A stretch of DNA of 43,546 nt. Source: Chitinophagales bacterium. GTDB taxonomy: Bacteria > Bacteroidota > Bacteroidia > Chitinophagales > Chitinophagaceae. Both the position numbers and the translations under genes were made by a program. Of this stretch, positions 17,101 through 24,734 are shown piece after piece. The number at the start of each line of letters is the position of its first letter. Within the stretch, counting starts at the first letter, position 1. The stretch is taken from NCBI GenBank assembly GCA_015654595.1, contig JAATGQ010000134.1:1-43546 (forward strand), written 5' to 3'. The notes beneath the pieces were generated by a model. The model did no database searches and was not told where the DNA came from. It was given only the letters and a program-made list of their open reading frames with translations.

Positions 17101-17360
17101 GTCAAGCCCTGCACATTCTTACTTTGAATATTACTAACACCATCGATGTAAAGGAAGTGATCCTGCATCTTGGTCGAGAAAAAACCTTCCATCTGCTTTG
17201 CCGTCATCCCGCCATACTGCTGGATCACATAGATCACCGGCAGATTCAGACTGGGAAAGATGTCGATCGCGATCGAACGGACTGCCATTACGGAGAAAAG
17301 CAGCAGACCGGTAAAAAGCACCATGATCGTAATGGGCCTTTTTAAAGCTGCACGTACCAT
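14130..17360 (-). CDS. RND efflux permease with a His-rich cytoplasmic loop
   Basis: The 1076-residue protein has the RND layout: a membrane helix at 11-30, a large periplasmic porter domain (about 35-330), helices 2-6 (about 330-490), a cytoplasmic loop, helix 7 (about 552-572), a second porter domain and helices 8-12. Helix 4 reads GIALAIGILVDQATVTIEN: one of the two adjacent Asp of AcrB is kept (D398), the other is Gln. The loop between helices 6 and 7 has an insertion (about 494-527) beginning HYHHEGIHAHAG and going on with EMHTK and VEHKEE, seven His in all. This could bind metal. Overall the sequence looks closer to the HAE (drug/lipid) than the CzcA (metal) branch, so the loop may sense rather than transport metal (inference). 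It begins 8 bp after the stop of the channel gene. Confidence 0.92.
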   Translation of the reverse strand: MVRAALKRPITIMVLFTGLLLFSVMAVRSIAIDIFPSLNLPVIYVIQQYGGMTAKQMEGFFSTKMQDHFLYIDGVSNIQSKNVQGLTLIKLSFYEGTDMAEAAAEVAIQVNRCQAFFPPGALPPEVVRFDASSLPVGELVFSSKTRSLNDIFDMAGTLVRPLFGKVPGLSAPPPFGSNARSIILKVDPAKLREYNISPEQVVEALGKNNAMTPSGNVRIDSTMYISSTNSQEERVRDFGEIPIVTNGAQMITVKDLARVEDAADIVVDYALVNGKRSVYFPIVKTASASTWDVVQGLRKEIPEMQSLLPDDVHLSYEFDQSVFVMNAAKSLMTEGILGALLTGLMVLLFLRDWRSSLVVIITIPVSVLSAVFCLKLAGQTINIMTLSGIALAIGILVDQATVTIENIHQHLEMNKPKKRAILDACSEIAFPLLLILLCILAVFAPSFVMKGVPKAMFLPLSLSIAFAMIISYIAAQTLVPILANWLLKAEMFQHYHHEGIHAHAGQALDDSEKGQIEMHTKMDVEHKEENGFFQRLKVGLLNRLEKWMPKRKGIVLVYLVVTLGAVAICVGTIGKDMLPHSNAGQLQVRVRNPDGTRLEVTESTVKGILNSIDSLVGGHVAISSAFVGPVSPNFGHSNLYVFNSGSQEAVVQVELTEDYKTNMDELKDKIRQKVAARYPGVKLSFEPIELTEKLMAQGAATPIEIRVASKNITDIDGYSAKLVRELKKIPYLRDVAVAQPLKYPTLTVRMDRQKLAQMGLGIDDVSKSVSDATASSRYTLKNLWLDDAKQYTYNAEVQVPEYIMNSIEQLKDLPLVRGKMRPVLSDVANISIDSLPGEYDRSGPRRFVTINVNIYKKDLGAATAAVQKVIDKMDTPPKGLVVEVKGLSALLTETLSSLQGGLLAAILVILLLLAANYQSFGLSITVLATVPAVLMGSLLMLLATGATLNLQSYMGIIMSVGVSVANAILIVTNAETLRLEYRNPFKAAAVAASVRLRPILMTSFAMIAGMIPMASGLGEAGDQSAPLGRAVIGGLAASTVAALLIVPLVYGWTKQRADYKSVSLLPEEEETKTSTI

Positions 17361-17367
17361 GGTTTGT

Positions 17368-18876
17368 TTATTTTACGGTTTGAATAAATGACTCGAGATC
17401 GCCCGAAGCCGCAGCCTTGTCCAGACTGGAAGTATACCACTGGCTCCAGGCCGTGATATAGGCTGACTGAGCCTGGAACAGTTCAAAGGACGCATTGGAC
17501 AGATCAACCAGGTTGATCATCCCAGCCTTGTACTTAGCCAGTTTTTGCTGATAGGCATCGGTGGCTGCAGACAATTGCAAAGGCAGTTGCCCCAGGGTCT
17601 CCTGCGCCGTGCGGATGGACTCTTCCGCCTGCAGCTGCTGCGTATGCAAGGATAATTGCTGCTGCCGCAAAGCATAGTCCGCCGCCTCTACCTGCCGGTC
17701 CAATACTGCCAGACGGTCCCTGCGATGGATCCCGTTGAACAGATCATAGGTCACCCCTACACCCGCCAGGTAATTCAAACGCTGATAACCCAACCCTTCA
17801 CCAAGGGATTCATAGCGATTGCTGTACTGGATAGAAGAGCCGCGGGCCCAGCCGCCTGCCCCTACGACAATCTTGGGCAGATAGCTCTTACGCGCCAGGC
17901 GCTCATCAGCACCAAAAAGTAAACGCTGCCGGACAAAATAATCCGATAACGGATTAGCCGGAATGCCTGTGCCTTGCCCGCTCGAACCCATCCCCGCGCC
18001 AGGCGCACTCTTATCACCGGCCGTCAGTCCGCTGCCCGCGCCTGAACCATTCCCTGTACCAGGACCAGCACCTGCCATAGAGCCGGTACCAGCTGCGCCT
18101 ACAATTCTCTTCTCAATTCCACTCGTATCCATCGCAATTTCCGGCTGAACGATCCCCGTCAAATATTCCAACTGAAGCTTAAGCTTACGTAACTGCCCGG
18201 CCGCTTCGTTATATGCAACCTGCGTACGGGATAAACCTGCCCGCGCCAGAGATGAATCCACGCCTGCATTCACACCCGTCCGCGTCAACGCCAGGCTGAT
18301 AGAATACATCGCCTGATAACGAGCAATATCCTGGCTGTCGACAGCCAGCAAAGCAGCCGTCCTCAGTATCTCGAAATACAGGCGGCCCAGCTGCCACTTG
18401 ACCAAATAACGCTCTTTTTCAAGGTCAGCCTGCTGCACCCCGGCAAATGCCCGGGCACTCGCCACCTTAGCGCCACGCAAGCCAAAATTGACCAACTCAT
18501 ATTCTGCATAGACGGATGCCAGATTACCCGACACCGCCTGATAATTGCTCTCCGAATTAATACTACCTGCTATCGAATGGAGCGTACCGGGGACAGGAAG
18601 AAAAGGACCAGTCAGATCATTGGCCGATCCGACAGATAATTCTTCCACCACATTCACTTTTGGCAAATAAGCATGCCCCGCCTCCTTAATACCTGCTTCC
18701 GCGCTTCTGACAAGCGCCTCTTTCTGAAGCAACAACGGCAAATTATGCCCTGCCGAATCCACCAGCTGAGCCAGCGAATAAGCAACAGGTTTCTGCGCCG
18801 TTACAAAGCACGCCGGCAGCAACAGGAGAAGTACTCCCATAAACAGACCGGTTGCCCTTTTTAACGAAACAACCAT
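17368..18876 (-). CDS. TolC-family outer-membrane efflux channel with a Gly/Ala/Ser-rich insertion
   Basis: The 502-residue product has a signal peptide (ending CFVTAQ), the N-terminal YSLAQLVDSAGHNLPLLLQ, long helical repeats and the C-terminal INLVDLSNASFELFQAQ typical of TolC-like outer-membrane factors. The trimer would form the exit duct for the pump encoded just downstream. Between about residues 257 and 306 (about 17960-18104) lies a low-complexity Gly/Ala/Ser/Thr stretch containing GAAGTGSMAG, GPGTGNGSG and GMGSSGQGTG. It falls at the border of the two structural repeats, where a loop can be tolerated. It is the first gene of the tight channel-permease-adaptor operon; no sigma54 promoter was found ahead of it. 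Confidence 0.9.
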   Translation of the reverse strand: MVVSLKRATGLFMGVLLLLLPACFVTAQKPVAYSLAQLVDSAGHNLPLLLQKEALVRSAEAGIKEAGHAYLPKVNVVEELSVGSANDLTGPFLPVPGTLHSIAGSINSESNYQAVSGNLASVYAEYELVNFGLRGAKVASARAFAGVQQADLEKERYLVKWQLGRLYFEILRTAALLAVDSQDIARYQAMYSISLALTRTGVNAGVDSSLARAGLSRTQVAYNEAAGQLRKLKLQLEYLTGIVQPEIAMDTSGIEKRIVGAAGTGSMAGAGPGTGNGSGAGSGLTAGDKSAPGAGMGSSGQGTGIPANPLSDYFVRQRLLFGADERLARKSYLPKIVVGAGGWARGSSIQYSNRYESLGEGLGYQRLNYLAGVGVTYDLFNGIHRRDRLAVLDRQVEAADYALRQQQLSLHTQQLQAEESIRTAQETLGQLPLQLSAATDAYQQKLAKYKAGMINLVDLSNASFELFQAQSAYITAWSQWYTSSLDKAAASGDLESFIQTVK

Positions 18877-18970
18877 TCCAGTTAATTAGTAATTATAAAA
18901 AATGGGAAAAGAATGACTACAATAGGGTACAACCCAGAGCCATCAACAATAAAAGAGAAGTAAAAAACGA

Positions 18971-19375
18971 CTAGACACAGGGAGGCCCGCGAAGACCATT
19001 GACAGGAAGATCAGAAGAAGGAATATCAATCTCCTGCGCAACAAAGAGATCTCTTTTTACAAGAGCAACAGGAGGATCAAAAGAAGGACGAATAAAAGCG
19101 ATCCGGACCGCCTCACTGGACTGGAACCGTTTGTCCAGGCTAAGATGGGAGAACTTTTGCATCGCCTTTCCATAAACTACCCGACGGCCGGTATGCCGAA
19201 AAGGAATGACCGGAGTAGAATGATCCACAACCCGGACAGAAGAACTACCATAAACGTAAAAGTTCGCTATAGAATAAAACCGGTAATTTACCTGCGTAAG
19301 GAACAACAGGAAATAACCGGCCAGTATTAGCGACTTAAACGCGAGATTGATATGTTTTTTTATTGTCGGGGTCAT
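18971..19375 (-). CDS. Small membrane protein ending in a GPP motif, upstream of the efflux channel
   Basis: The frame is open from 19525, but the likely start is the ATG at 19375, just before a hydrophobic helix (NLAFKSLILAGYFLLFLTQV, about residues 9-28). This gives 134 residues. The rest is mixed and ends PVNGLRGPPCV, like the end of the small protein at 12144-12467 (FRGPPAVVA). No catalytic motif is visible. It lies between the response-regulator gene and the channel gene, 94 bp ahead of the latter. An accessory or sensing role at the efflux system is inferred from position and from the paired C-terminal motif. Confidence 0.5.
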   Translation of the reverse strand: MTPTIKKHINLAFKSLILAGYFLLFLTQVNYRFYSIANFYVYGSSSVRVVDHSTPVIPFRHTGRRVVYGKAMQKFSHLSLDKRFQSSEAVRIAFIRPSFDPPVALVKRDLFVAQEIDIPSSDLPVNGLRGPPCV

Positions 19376-19534
19376 CTCATTAACTTTATAAAGATATGAA
19401 ATGATTGGCAATAATGCAGACTTATTTATCAGCGGCGGCCTACACACATATCCGGCATTCAGCTGCCTGACGCACCATAGTCTCAACGCCCGATACACTC
19501 CCAGCCCGCATTGTATCCGCCGCACCCGCCCATA

Positions 19535-20953
19535 CTATGCCTTATAAATTTTTTCGATCCCCAACTTCTTCATTCTTGACTTTAACGTTGAGGCCGGCAA
19601 ATTTAACAATGCAGCAGCTCCATCGGGGCCCGATATGCGGCTATTGCACTTTCTCAATACCGTCAGGATATGCTCCCGCTCCATCTCCGCAATGGTCTTC
19701 ACCCGAGAAACGTCTGCAGGCGGCTCATCCTCGCGCATCATCTGCGGCATAAACGACAGATTTCGCAATATAGGATCACTGCTCATCAATACGCTGCGTT
19801 CGATCAGGTTCTGCAACTCCCGCACATTACCCGGCCATGGATAGTCCATCAACCTTGACAAGGCTTCTGCCGCCATCCCTTCTGTATTGCGGTTCGTCTT
19901 TTTTGCATACATTTTTATAAAGTGAGAAGCCAGCAGCGGAATATCCTCCTTCCGTTCGCGCAGCGGGGGTACGACGATCGGAAATACGTTCAACCGATAA
20001 TACAGGTCAAGACGGAAACGTCCCGCTGCAATCTCCTTCTCCAGGTTAACATTTGTCGCGGCAATGATCCGCACGTCTACCTTGATCGTTTCCTTTCCGC
20101 CGATGCGCTCGATCTCCCGTTCCTGCAATACGCGCAAAAGCTTTACCTGAACAGACGGCAGCATCTCTCCTATCTCATCCAGAAAAAGCGTTCCGCCATC
20201 AGCCTGCTCGAACTTTCCTATACGACGATCATACGCTCCGGTAAATGCCCCCTTCTCATGTCCAAACAACTCCGATTCAACCAGGTTCGGCGGCAGCGCT
20301 GCACAGTTCAATTTGACAAAAGCCTTATCCTTTCTGCGCGACAGGCTGTGGATACAATTGGCGATCCCTTCCTTGCCTGTACCGCTTTCTCCAAGGATCA
20401 ATGCCGACGTATTCAAGGGGCCGACCTCTCTTATCATTTCAAACACACGCAGCATTCCCGGGCTGTTCCCGATAATTCCGTTTAGATTAGGCAGCATCGT
20501 CTGCTCATCCGGCTCAGCCGTCATCGTCCTGACCTTTTTCGCCGCCAACGGCTTGCTGCCCTGACCGCCTTTCATCTGCTGCTTAGACTCATAACGGTAA
20601 CGGGCAATATCAAGGGTAACCAACAGATCCCTTTCCCGAAATGGCTTGACGATAAACCCTGAAGGCTGCGTCACCTTCGCCATCTCCAATACACCCTGGT
20701 TGCAATTAGCCGATAAATAAACGAATGGAATATCCCGTTTATTCAACTCTCCTGCCAGATCGATACCGGTCAGTTCTCCTTTTAAAAAGATATCCAGTAA
20801 TACAAAGTCAGGTCTGGTAGAAGCCAGCACATCCATCGCCGCCGCAAAAGAACGGGCTATCCCGCATACAATGTATCCAGCCTGCTCCAAGGTCATCCGG
20901 ATATCCCCGGCGACTACCAATTCATCTTCTACGATGAGGATAGACTTACTCAT
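19535..20953 (-). CDS. Sigma54-dependent response regulator, NtrC type
   Basis: The 472-residue protein has a receiver domain (1-120; acidic pocket E9/D10/E11, phospho-acceptor Asp54, Lys103), a linker, an AAA+ domain (about 155-395) and a Fis-type helix-turn-helix (about 421-468, ending [15 protein letters not shown]). The AAA+ motifs are complete: Walker A GESGTGKE (188-195), the sigma54-contacting GAFTGA loop (235-240) and Walker [10 protein letters not shown] (255-263). It should activate sigma54 promoters once phosphorylated. Position suggests control of the efflux operon that follows on the same strand, but I found no TGGCAC-N5-TTGC site there. No kinase is next to it; the NtrY-like kinase at 4075-7833 is the only one of matching type in the window. 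Confidence 0.93.
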   Translation of the reverse strand: MSKSILIVEDELVVAGDIRMTLEQAGYIVCGIARSFAAAMDVLASTRPDFVLLDIFLKGELTGIDLAGELNKRDIPFVYLSANCNQGVLEMAKVTQPSGFIVKPFRERDLLVTLDIARYRYESKQQMKGGQGSKPLAAKKVRTMTAEPDEQTMLPNLNGIIGNSPGMLRVFEMIREVGPLNTSALILGESGTGKEGIANCIHSLSRRKDKAFVKLNCAALPPNLVESELFGHEKGAFTGAYDRRIGKFEQADGGTLFLDEIGEMLPSVQVKLLRVLQEREIERIGGKETIKVDVRIIAATNVNLEKEIAAGRFRLDLYYRLNVFPIVVPPLRERKEDIPLLASHFIKMYAKKTNRNTEGMAAEALSRLMDYPWPGNVRELQNLIERSVLMSSDPILRNLSFMPQMMREDEPPADVSRVKTIAEMEREHILTVLRKCNSRISGPDGAAALLNLPASTLKSRMKKLGIEKIYKA

Positions 20954-21008
20954 AAAATGATAGAGGTTGCAGTTAAGAATTGGGATTTGAACCGTTTACA
21001 TTAATATA

Positions 21009-21016
21009 CAAATTTA
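21009..21016 (-). promoter_or_regulatory. -7 element (TAAATTTG) for the sigma54-type regulator gene
   Basis: Read on the minus strand this is TAAATTTG, a full match to TAnnTTTG, with an expected start about 52 nt before the regulator ATG. The -33 region at the right spacing is poor. It lies between the riboswitch-like remnant and the gene, so the gene need not be read from the riboswitch transcript. Confidence 0.4.
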
Positions 21017-21314
21017 TAGAATACATAATGCAAACGACCCGAAAACCCGATCCTAAAATTATACCTAAAAACATCGCCATTGATTTCCAATGCGTTAATA
21101 TTTATCCAGCTGAGCTGATTGACGATATTTCGTCCAAAATCGAAAAATGCCGGCCATCTATCGCCGGTCAACGGAACAACCGCATTGACGATTAATTCAC
21201 AAAAGGGGAATAATCACAGCAAATCGATTGAATGCATCTTCAAATGGAAATACGCCGATAAGGTATTTGCATTCCAGCCCCAATCCCCGAAAGCTGCGAA
21301 ATGTTATTACTTAT

Positions 21315-21388
21315 GGCAGGTCTTCTGACTTACTCCCCTCGACACTATCTTCCCGTTTACGAAGAAACAGTGACTGTAGTGGGCCTTG
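21315..21388 (-). promoter_or_regulatory. Truncated or degenerate cobalamin riboswitch (3' portion)
   Basis: On the minus strand this reads GGCCCACTACAGTCACTG, 13 nt, GGGAAG, about 20 nt, then AGTCAGAAGACCTGCC. The last block is the highly conserved 3' end of cobalamin riboswitches in Bacteroidota, and CACTG and GGGAAG stand in the right order before it. The conserved 5' core (an AGGGAA...CCGGTG...AATCCGG region) is not visible in the 120 nt upstream, and CCCACTACAGT is an imperfect CCCGCTACTGT. No B12 transport or synthesis gene follows: the next gene on that strand starts 361 bp away. I read it as a remnant. The rest of the 20954-21465 spacer holds nothing recognisable except the -7 element at 21009. 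Confidence 0.65.
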
Positions 21389-21465
21389 GTTAATTTAAAT
21401 CAACAATCTCCATATTTTAGTGTTAAGTCATTGGTCAGCAAAGACAAATCAATCATTTAATTTAT

Positions 21466-22518
21466 ATGGAATACAGACAACTCGGCAATAGCGGGCTTCG
21501 TGTCCCGGTCCTTAGCTTTGGAACGGCAACTTTCGGCGGCGGCAACGATTTTTTTAAGACCTGGGGCAGCACCCAGGTCGACGAGGCCACAAGGCTCATC
21601 AACCTCTGTCTCGAAGCAGGCGTCAACCTCTTTGATACGGCAAACGTTTACTCCAGCGGCATATCCGAAGAGATCCTCGGCAAAGCCATAAAGGGTAACC
21701 GGAACCGTCTCCTGATCTCTACAAAAGCAACCTTCCCTATGTCCGAAGAAGCCAACGACTTTGGCTCTTCAAGACTCAACTTAATAAAGGCCTGCGAAGA
21801 CAGTCTTCGCCGTCTCGAAGTAGATCACATCGATATCTATCACATGCACGGTTTCGATGCCAATACGCCCGTCGAGGAAACGCTTAAGGCGCTAGAAAGC
21901 CTTGTACAGAGCGGGAAGGTCCGATATATCGCCTGCTCCAATTTCTCCGGCTGGCATCTGATGAAATCCATGTCCGTCTCCGAAAGATATGGCTGGTCCA
22001 GATACATCGCTCACCAGGCCTACTATTCCCTGCTCAACCGCGATTTTGAATGGGAACTGATGCCCCTCGGCATCGATCAGGGCATAGGCACTATCGTATG
22101 GAGCCCATTGGCCAGCGGCAAACTTTCCGGCAAATACAGAAGGAACAGCCCTGCTCCCAAAGACGCACGCGTTGCACAAGGCGGAAGCCCGGTACTGGCG
22201 GGCGCCACGGATGAAGAAAGACTCTATAACATCGTGGACGTCCTCGACGAAATAGCAAAAGAAACCGGCAAATCCGCTGCACAGGTCTCCCTCAACTGGC
22301 TGCTTCAAAGACCAACCGTCGCCAATATCATCATCGGCGCCAGGAACGAATCACAACTAAAGGAAAACCTTGAGTCAGTAGGCTGGAATCTGACCATAGA
22401 ACAGGTAAAACGCCTCGATAAGGCAAGTGAGATCCTCCCGTCCTATCCCTACTGGCATCAGCGTCAGTTCACCATGCTCAACACCGACCCGGATCTCTAT
22501 GGAGAAAGGAGAAAATAG
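21466..22518 (+). CDS. Aldo/keto reductase
   Basis: The 350-residue protein opens MEYRQLGNSGLRVPVLSFGTATFGG and contains the catalytic tetrad of the superfamily: Asp57 and Tyr62 (FDTANVYSSG), Lys87 (STKATF) and His128 (YHMHGFD). NADPH-binding segments near the C-terminus (SPLASGKLSGKY and IIIGARNESQLKENL) are present. Length and sequence fit the YajO/Tas-like group that reduces aldehydes or ketones; the real substrate is unknown. It is a single cytoplasmic gene with a strong terminator 12 bp after its stop. Upstream lies the riboswitch-like remnant on the opposite strand. Confidence 0.92.
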   Translation: MEYRQLGNSGLRVPVLSFGTATFGGGNDFFKTWGSTQVDEATRLINLCLEAGVNLFDTANVYSSGISEEILGKAIKGNRNRLLISTKATFPMSEEANDFGSSRLNLIKACEDSLRRLEVDHIDIYHMHGFDANTPVEETLKALESLVQSGKVRYIACSNFSGWHLMKSMSVSERYGWSRYIAHQAYYSLLNRDFEWELMPLGIDQGIGTIVWSPLASGKLSGKYRRNSPAPKDARVAQGGSPVLAGATDEERLYNIVDVLDEIAKETGKSAAQVSLNWLLQRPTVANIIIGARNESQLKENLESVGWNLTIEQVKRLDKASEILPSYPYWHQRQFTMLNTDPDLYGERRK

Positions 22519-22529
22519 CGTAACATCCT

Positions 22530-22575
22530 TCCCCTCCCCGGCAAAGGTCACCTTGCCAGGGGAGGGCTTTTTTTA
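22530..22575 (+). terminator. Intrinsic terminator after the aldo/keto reductase gene
   Basis: CCCTCCCC (22532-22539) pairs with GGGGAGGG (22559-22566), with GGCAA/TTGCC pairing inside, followed by CTTTTTTT. This is a strong, classic terminator. Confidence 0.9.
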
Positions 22576-22588
22576 TTAACTTCACTCT

Positions 22589-23746
22589 ATGAAAAGTCAA
22601 GCCAGCCGCCTACTCGCTGCAGCGTCCCTTCTGGCCGCCAATCCGATGCTCACGCCAGTCGCGCTGGTGATCGTAGCCTCTCTGCTCTTTACCTCTGCTA
22701 TCGGACAGGTTCAAACGCCCGTTCGAACACTACTTGCTCTTTCCAAAACAGATCATCAGCTGGCGATCGTAGACCCCGCCACTTTAAAAGTACTCGCCCG
22801 CATCCCTGTCGGCGAAGACCCGCATGAAGTCATCGCTTCTACAGACGGCAGGACGGCTTATGTCACCAATTATGGCGGCGGCAGCCTTCACGAACTCGAC
22901 ATTATCGACCTCGTCTCACAAAAGCCAATCAGCAGCCTCGATACCCGCCCCCTCTTCGGACCGCATGGAATAGCCTTTGCTAACGGAAAAGCCTACCTGA
23001 CTGCCGAAGGCTCAAAAGCCGTAGTCCGGTATGATCCCGCTACAGGCAAACTCGACTGGAGTATGGGGACAGGACAAGACCGTACACATATGATCTATGT
23101 CACACCCGATGGCAAAAGGATCTATACCACCAACGTCTCCTCCGGCACGGTCAGCATCCTCGTCGACACCATCCTCTCACCTATGGGTCCTGGCGGCCCC
23201 GGCGCTAAAAATATTCCGCCGCCGCCTGGTTCTCAAAAAACGCCCCCTCCATCCGGCTCGATGCCACCCCCTCCTCCCGGCGGCGGGACAAGAGAAACAT
23301 GGACTCAAACCGTCATTCCCACGGCCCGCGGCTCTGAAGGTTTCGACGTTACCCCCGATGGAAAACAACTCTGGACGGCTTCCAGCGAGACGGGTGTGAT
23401 CACTGTCATCGACCTTGGTTCGAAAAAATCAGCTGCGTCGATCGACGCCAAAACGTTTGGCGCCAACCGTCTCAAATTTACGCCCGATGGCAGGCAGGCC
23501 TTTATTACGAGTCTCTCGACCGGCACGCTGTTTATCTTCGATGTCCAAACTCATAAAGAAATAAAAAAGATCCAGACGGGACACGGTGCAGCAGGTATCC
23601 TGATGGACCCCGATGGTAACCGCGCCTTTGTCGCCTGCTCCAATGACAATACTATCATCATCGTAGACCTCAAAACGTTATCCATCACCGGTCACCTCGA
23701 CGTCGGCGGCGTACCCGATGGCATGGCCTGGGCAACACGCCCTTAA
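22589..23746 (+). CDS. Secreted YVTN-type beta-propeller protein with a Pro-rich loop
   Basis: The 385-residue product has an N-terminal export signal (about 1-40, ending FTSAIGQ). Propeller blades follow, marked by repeats such as DHQLAIVDPATLKVLARIPVGEDPHE, AYVTNYGGG, TPDGKRIYTTNVSSGTVSI, TPDGKQLWTASSETGVITVIDL, TPDGRQAFITSLSTGTLFIFD and DPDGNRAFVACSNDNTIIIVDL. About five to seven blades are expected. One loop (about 200-236) is replaced by a Pro/Gly-rich insertion with PPPPG, PPPSG and PPPPPGGG, probably flexible. YVTN propellers are periplasmic or surface proteins often used for binding; no catalytic residues are evident. It stands alone between terminators and the NmrA-AraC pair. Confidence 0.82.
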   Translation: MKSQASRLLAAASLLAANPMLTPVALVIVASLLFTSAIGQVQTPVRTLLALSKTDHQLAIVDPATLKVLARIPVGEDPHEVIASTDGRTAYVTNYGGGSLHELDIIDLVSQKPISSLDTRPLFGPHGIAFANGKAYLTAEGSKAVVRYDPATGKLDWSMGTGQDRTHMIYVTPDGKRIYTTNVSSGTVSILVDTILSPMGPGGPGAKNIPPPPGSQKTPPPSGSMPPPPPGGGTRETWTQTVIPTARGSEGFDVTPDGKQLWTASSETGVITVIDLGSKKSAASIDAKTFGANRLKFTPDGRQAFITSLSTGTLFIFDVQTHKEIKKIQTGHGAAGILMDPDGNRAFVACSNDNTIIIVDLKTLSITGHLDVGGVPDGMAWATRP

Positions 23747-23804
23747 AACCTCTCCCTTCGGGATCTGAAGATCCCCGGAGGAATATATTTTCATACATCT
23801 TCCG

Positions 23805-23812
23805 TAGATTTG
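23805..23812 (+). promoter_or_regulatory. -7 element (TAGATTTG) for the NmrA-AraC pair
   Basis: TAGATTTG matches TAnnTTTG and lies 52 bp before the ATG at 23865. The -33 region is only AT-rich. GGATCTGAAGATCC at 23761-23774, a short hairpin, separates it from the previous gene. Confidence 0.4.
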
Positions 23813-23864
23813 AACAAACCTGTCTTGCCGATGCTCCGGAACTTTGTTTCAAACAAAACATTCC

Positions 23865-24731
23865 ATGAATATCGTACTTACCGGCTCCCTCGGCAATATC
23901 AGCCAGCCCCTGGCAAAGATCCTGGTTCAACAGGGCCATTCTGTCACCCTTATCAGCAGTAACCCGGATAAACAATCTGCCATCGAAGCGCTTGGCGCGA
24001 CAGCCGCCATCGGGTCGATAGAAGACCCTGGGTTCCTTACGAAGACCTTTGCCGGCGCCGATGCCGTCTATCTGATGACACCCTTCAAAATGACCGAAGC
24101 CGACCAGCTGGCTTACTTCAAAAGGGTCAGCGACAACTATGTAGAAGCGATCCGCCGCAACGGTATAAAACGCGTCGTCAATCTTAGCGGATGGTGCGCC
24201 CACCTGGTCAGATCCGGCAACCTGGAAAGCACACTCGACGATCAACTGTCCGGCGCCGCCATCACCCACCTGCGTCCCGGCTCCTTTTACAGTAATTTTT
24301 ATGGATTCAAAGGTATGATCAAAACACAGGGTGTCATCGCCGGCAATTATGGAGGAGAAGATAAAATAGTCTTAGTCGCTCCCAGCGATATCGCCGCTGC
24401 CGCCGCAGAGGAATTAGCCGCCGCGCTGCCCGCCAAAAAAGTACGCTATGTCGGCAGCGACGAACTGACCTGTAACGAGGCCGCAGCCATCCTTGGCAAA
24501 GCCATTGGCAAACCCGATCTGCAATGGATCATCGTCACCGACGAACAAATGCGGCAGGGTCTGACGGCCATGGGCATGCCTGCGCAACTCACCGACCTGC
24601 TGGTGGAGATGCAATCGCTTACTCATCAAGGCCTACCCCAAAAAGACTACTTTCTCAACCGGCCTGTGCCGGGGAAGATAAAAATGACCGAATTTGCAGA
24701 AGAATTTGCAGCCTTTTACCTAAAAGATTAA
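23865..24731 (+). CDS. NmrA-like NAD(P)-binding oxidoreductase
   Basis: From the ATG at 23865 the protein has 288 residues. MNIVLTGSLGNISQPLAKILVQQGHSVTLISSNPDK is a Rossmann fold with a variant dinucleotide loop (TGSLGNI), followed by GATAAIGSIEDPGFLTKTFAGADAVYLMTPF, typical of NmrA/HSCARG atypical short-chain dehydrogenases. These proteins reduce quinones or act as NADP-dependent redox sensors. The classic YxxxK active site is absent, as usual in the NmrA group. A TTG 21 bp upstream could extend the frame but adds no fold. The AraC regulator starts 3 bp after its stop, so the two form an operon and the regulator probably controls this enzyme. Confidence 0.88.
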   Translation: MNIVLTGSLGNISQPLAKILVQQGHSVTLISSNPDKQSAIEALGATAAIGSIEDPGFLTKTFAGADAVYLMTPFKMTEADQLAYFKRVSDNYVEAIRRNGIKRVVNLSGWCAHLVRSGNLESTLDDQLSGAAITHLRPGSFYSNFYGFKGMIKTQGVIAGNYGGEDKIVLVAPSDIAAAAAEELAAALPAKKVRYVGSDELTCNEAAAILGKAIGKPDLQWIIVTDEQMRQGLTAMGMPAQLTDLLVEMQSLTHQGLPQKDYFLNRPVPGKIKMTEFAEEFAAFYLKD

Positions 24732-24734
24732 AAA

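Noticed and set aside
18877..18970. Searched for a sigma54 promoter (TGGCAC-N5-TTGC) ahead of the efflux channel gene
   Set aside because: No such site is visible on the minus strand here or ahead of the small gene at 19375.
21028..21195. Small plus-strand frame (55 codons, ATG at 21028) in the spacer before the aldo/keto reductase gene
   Set aside because: No family, no signal or membrane segment, and the minus-strand -7 element of the regulator gene lies just before it. Coding cannot be supported.
21315..21465. The riboswitch-like element as a regulator of the aldo/keto reductase gene
   Set aside because: The conserved block is on the minus strand, so it would be transcribed away from that gene.
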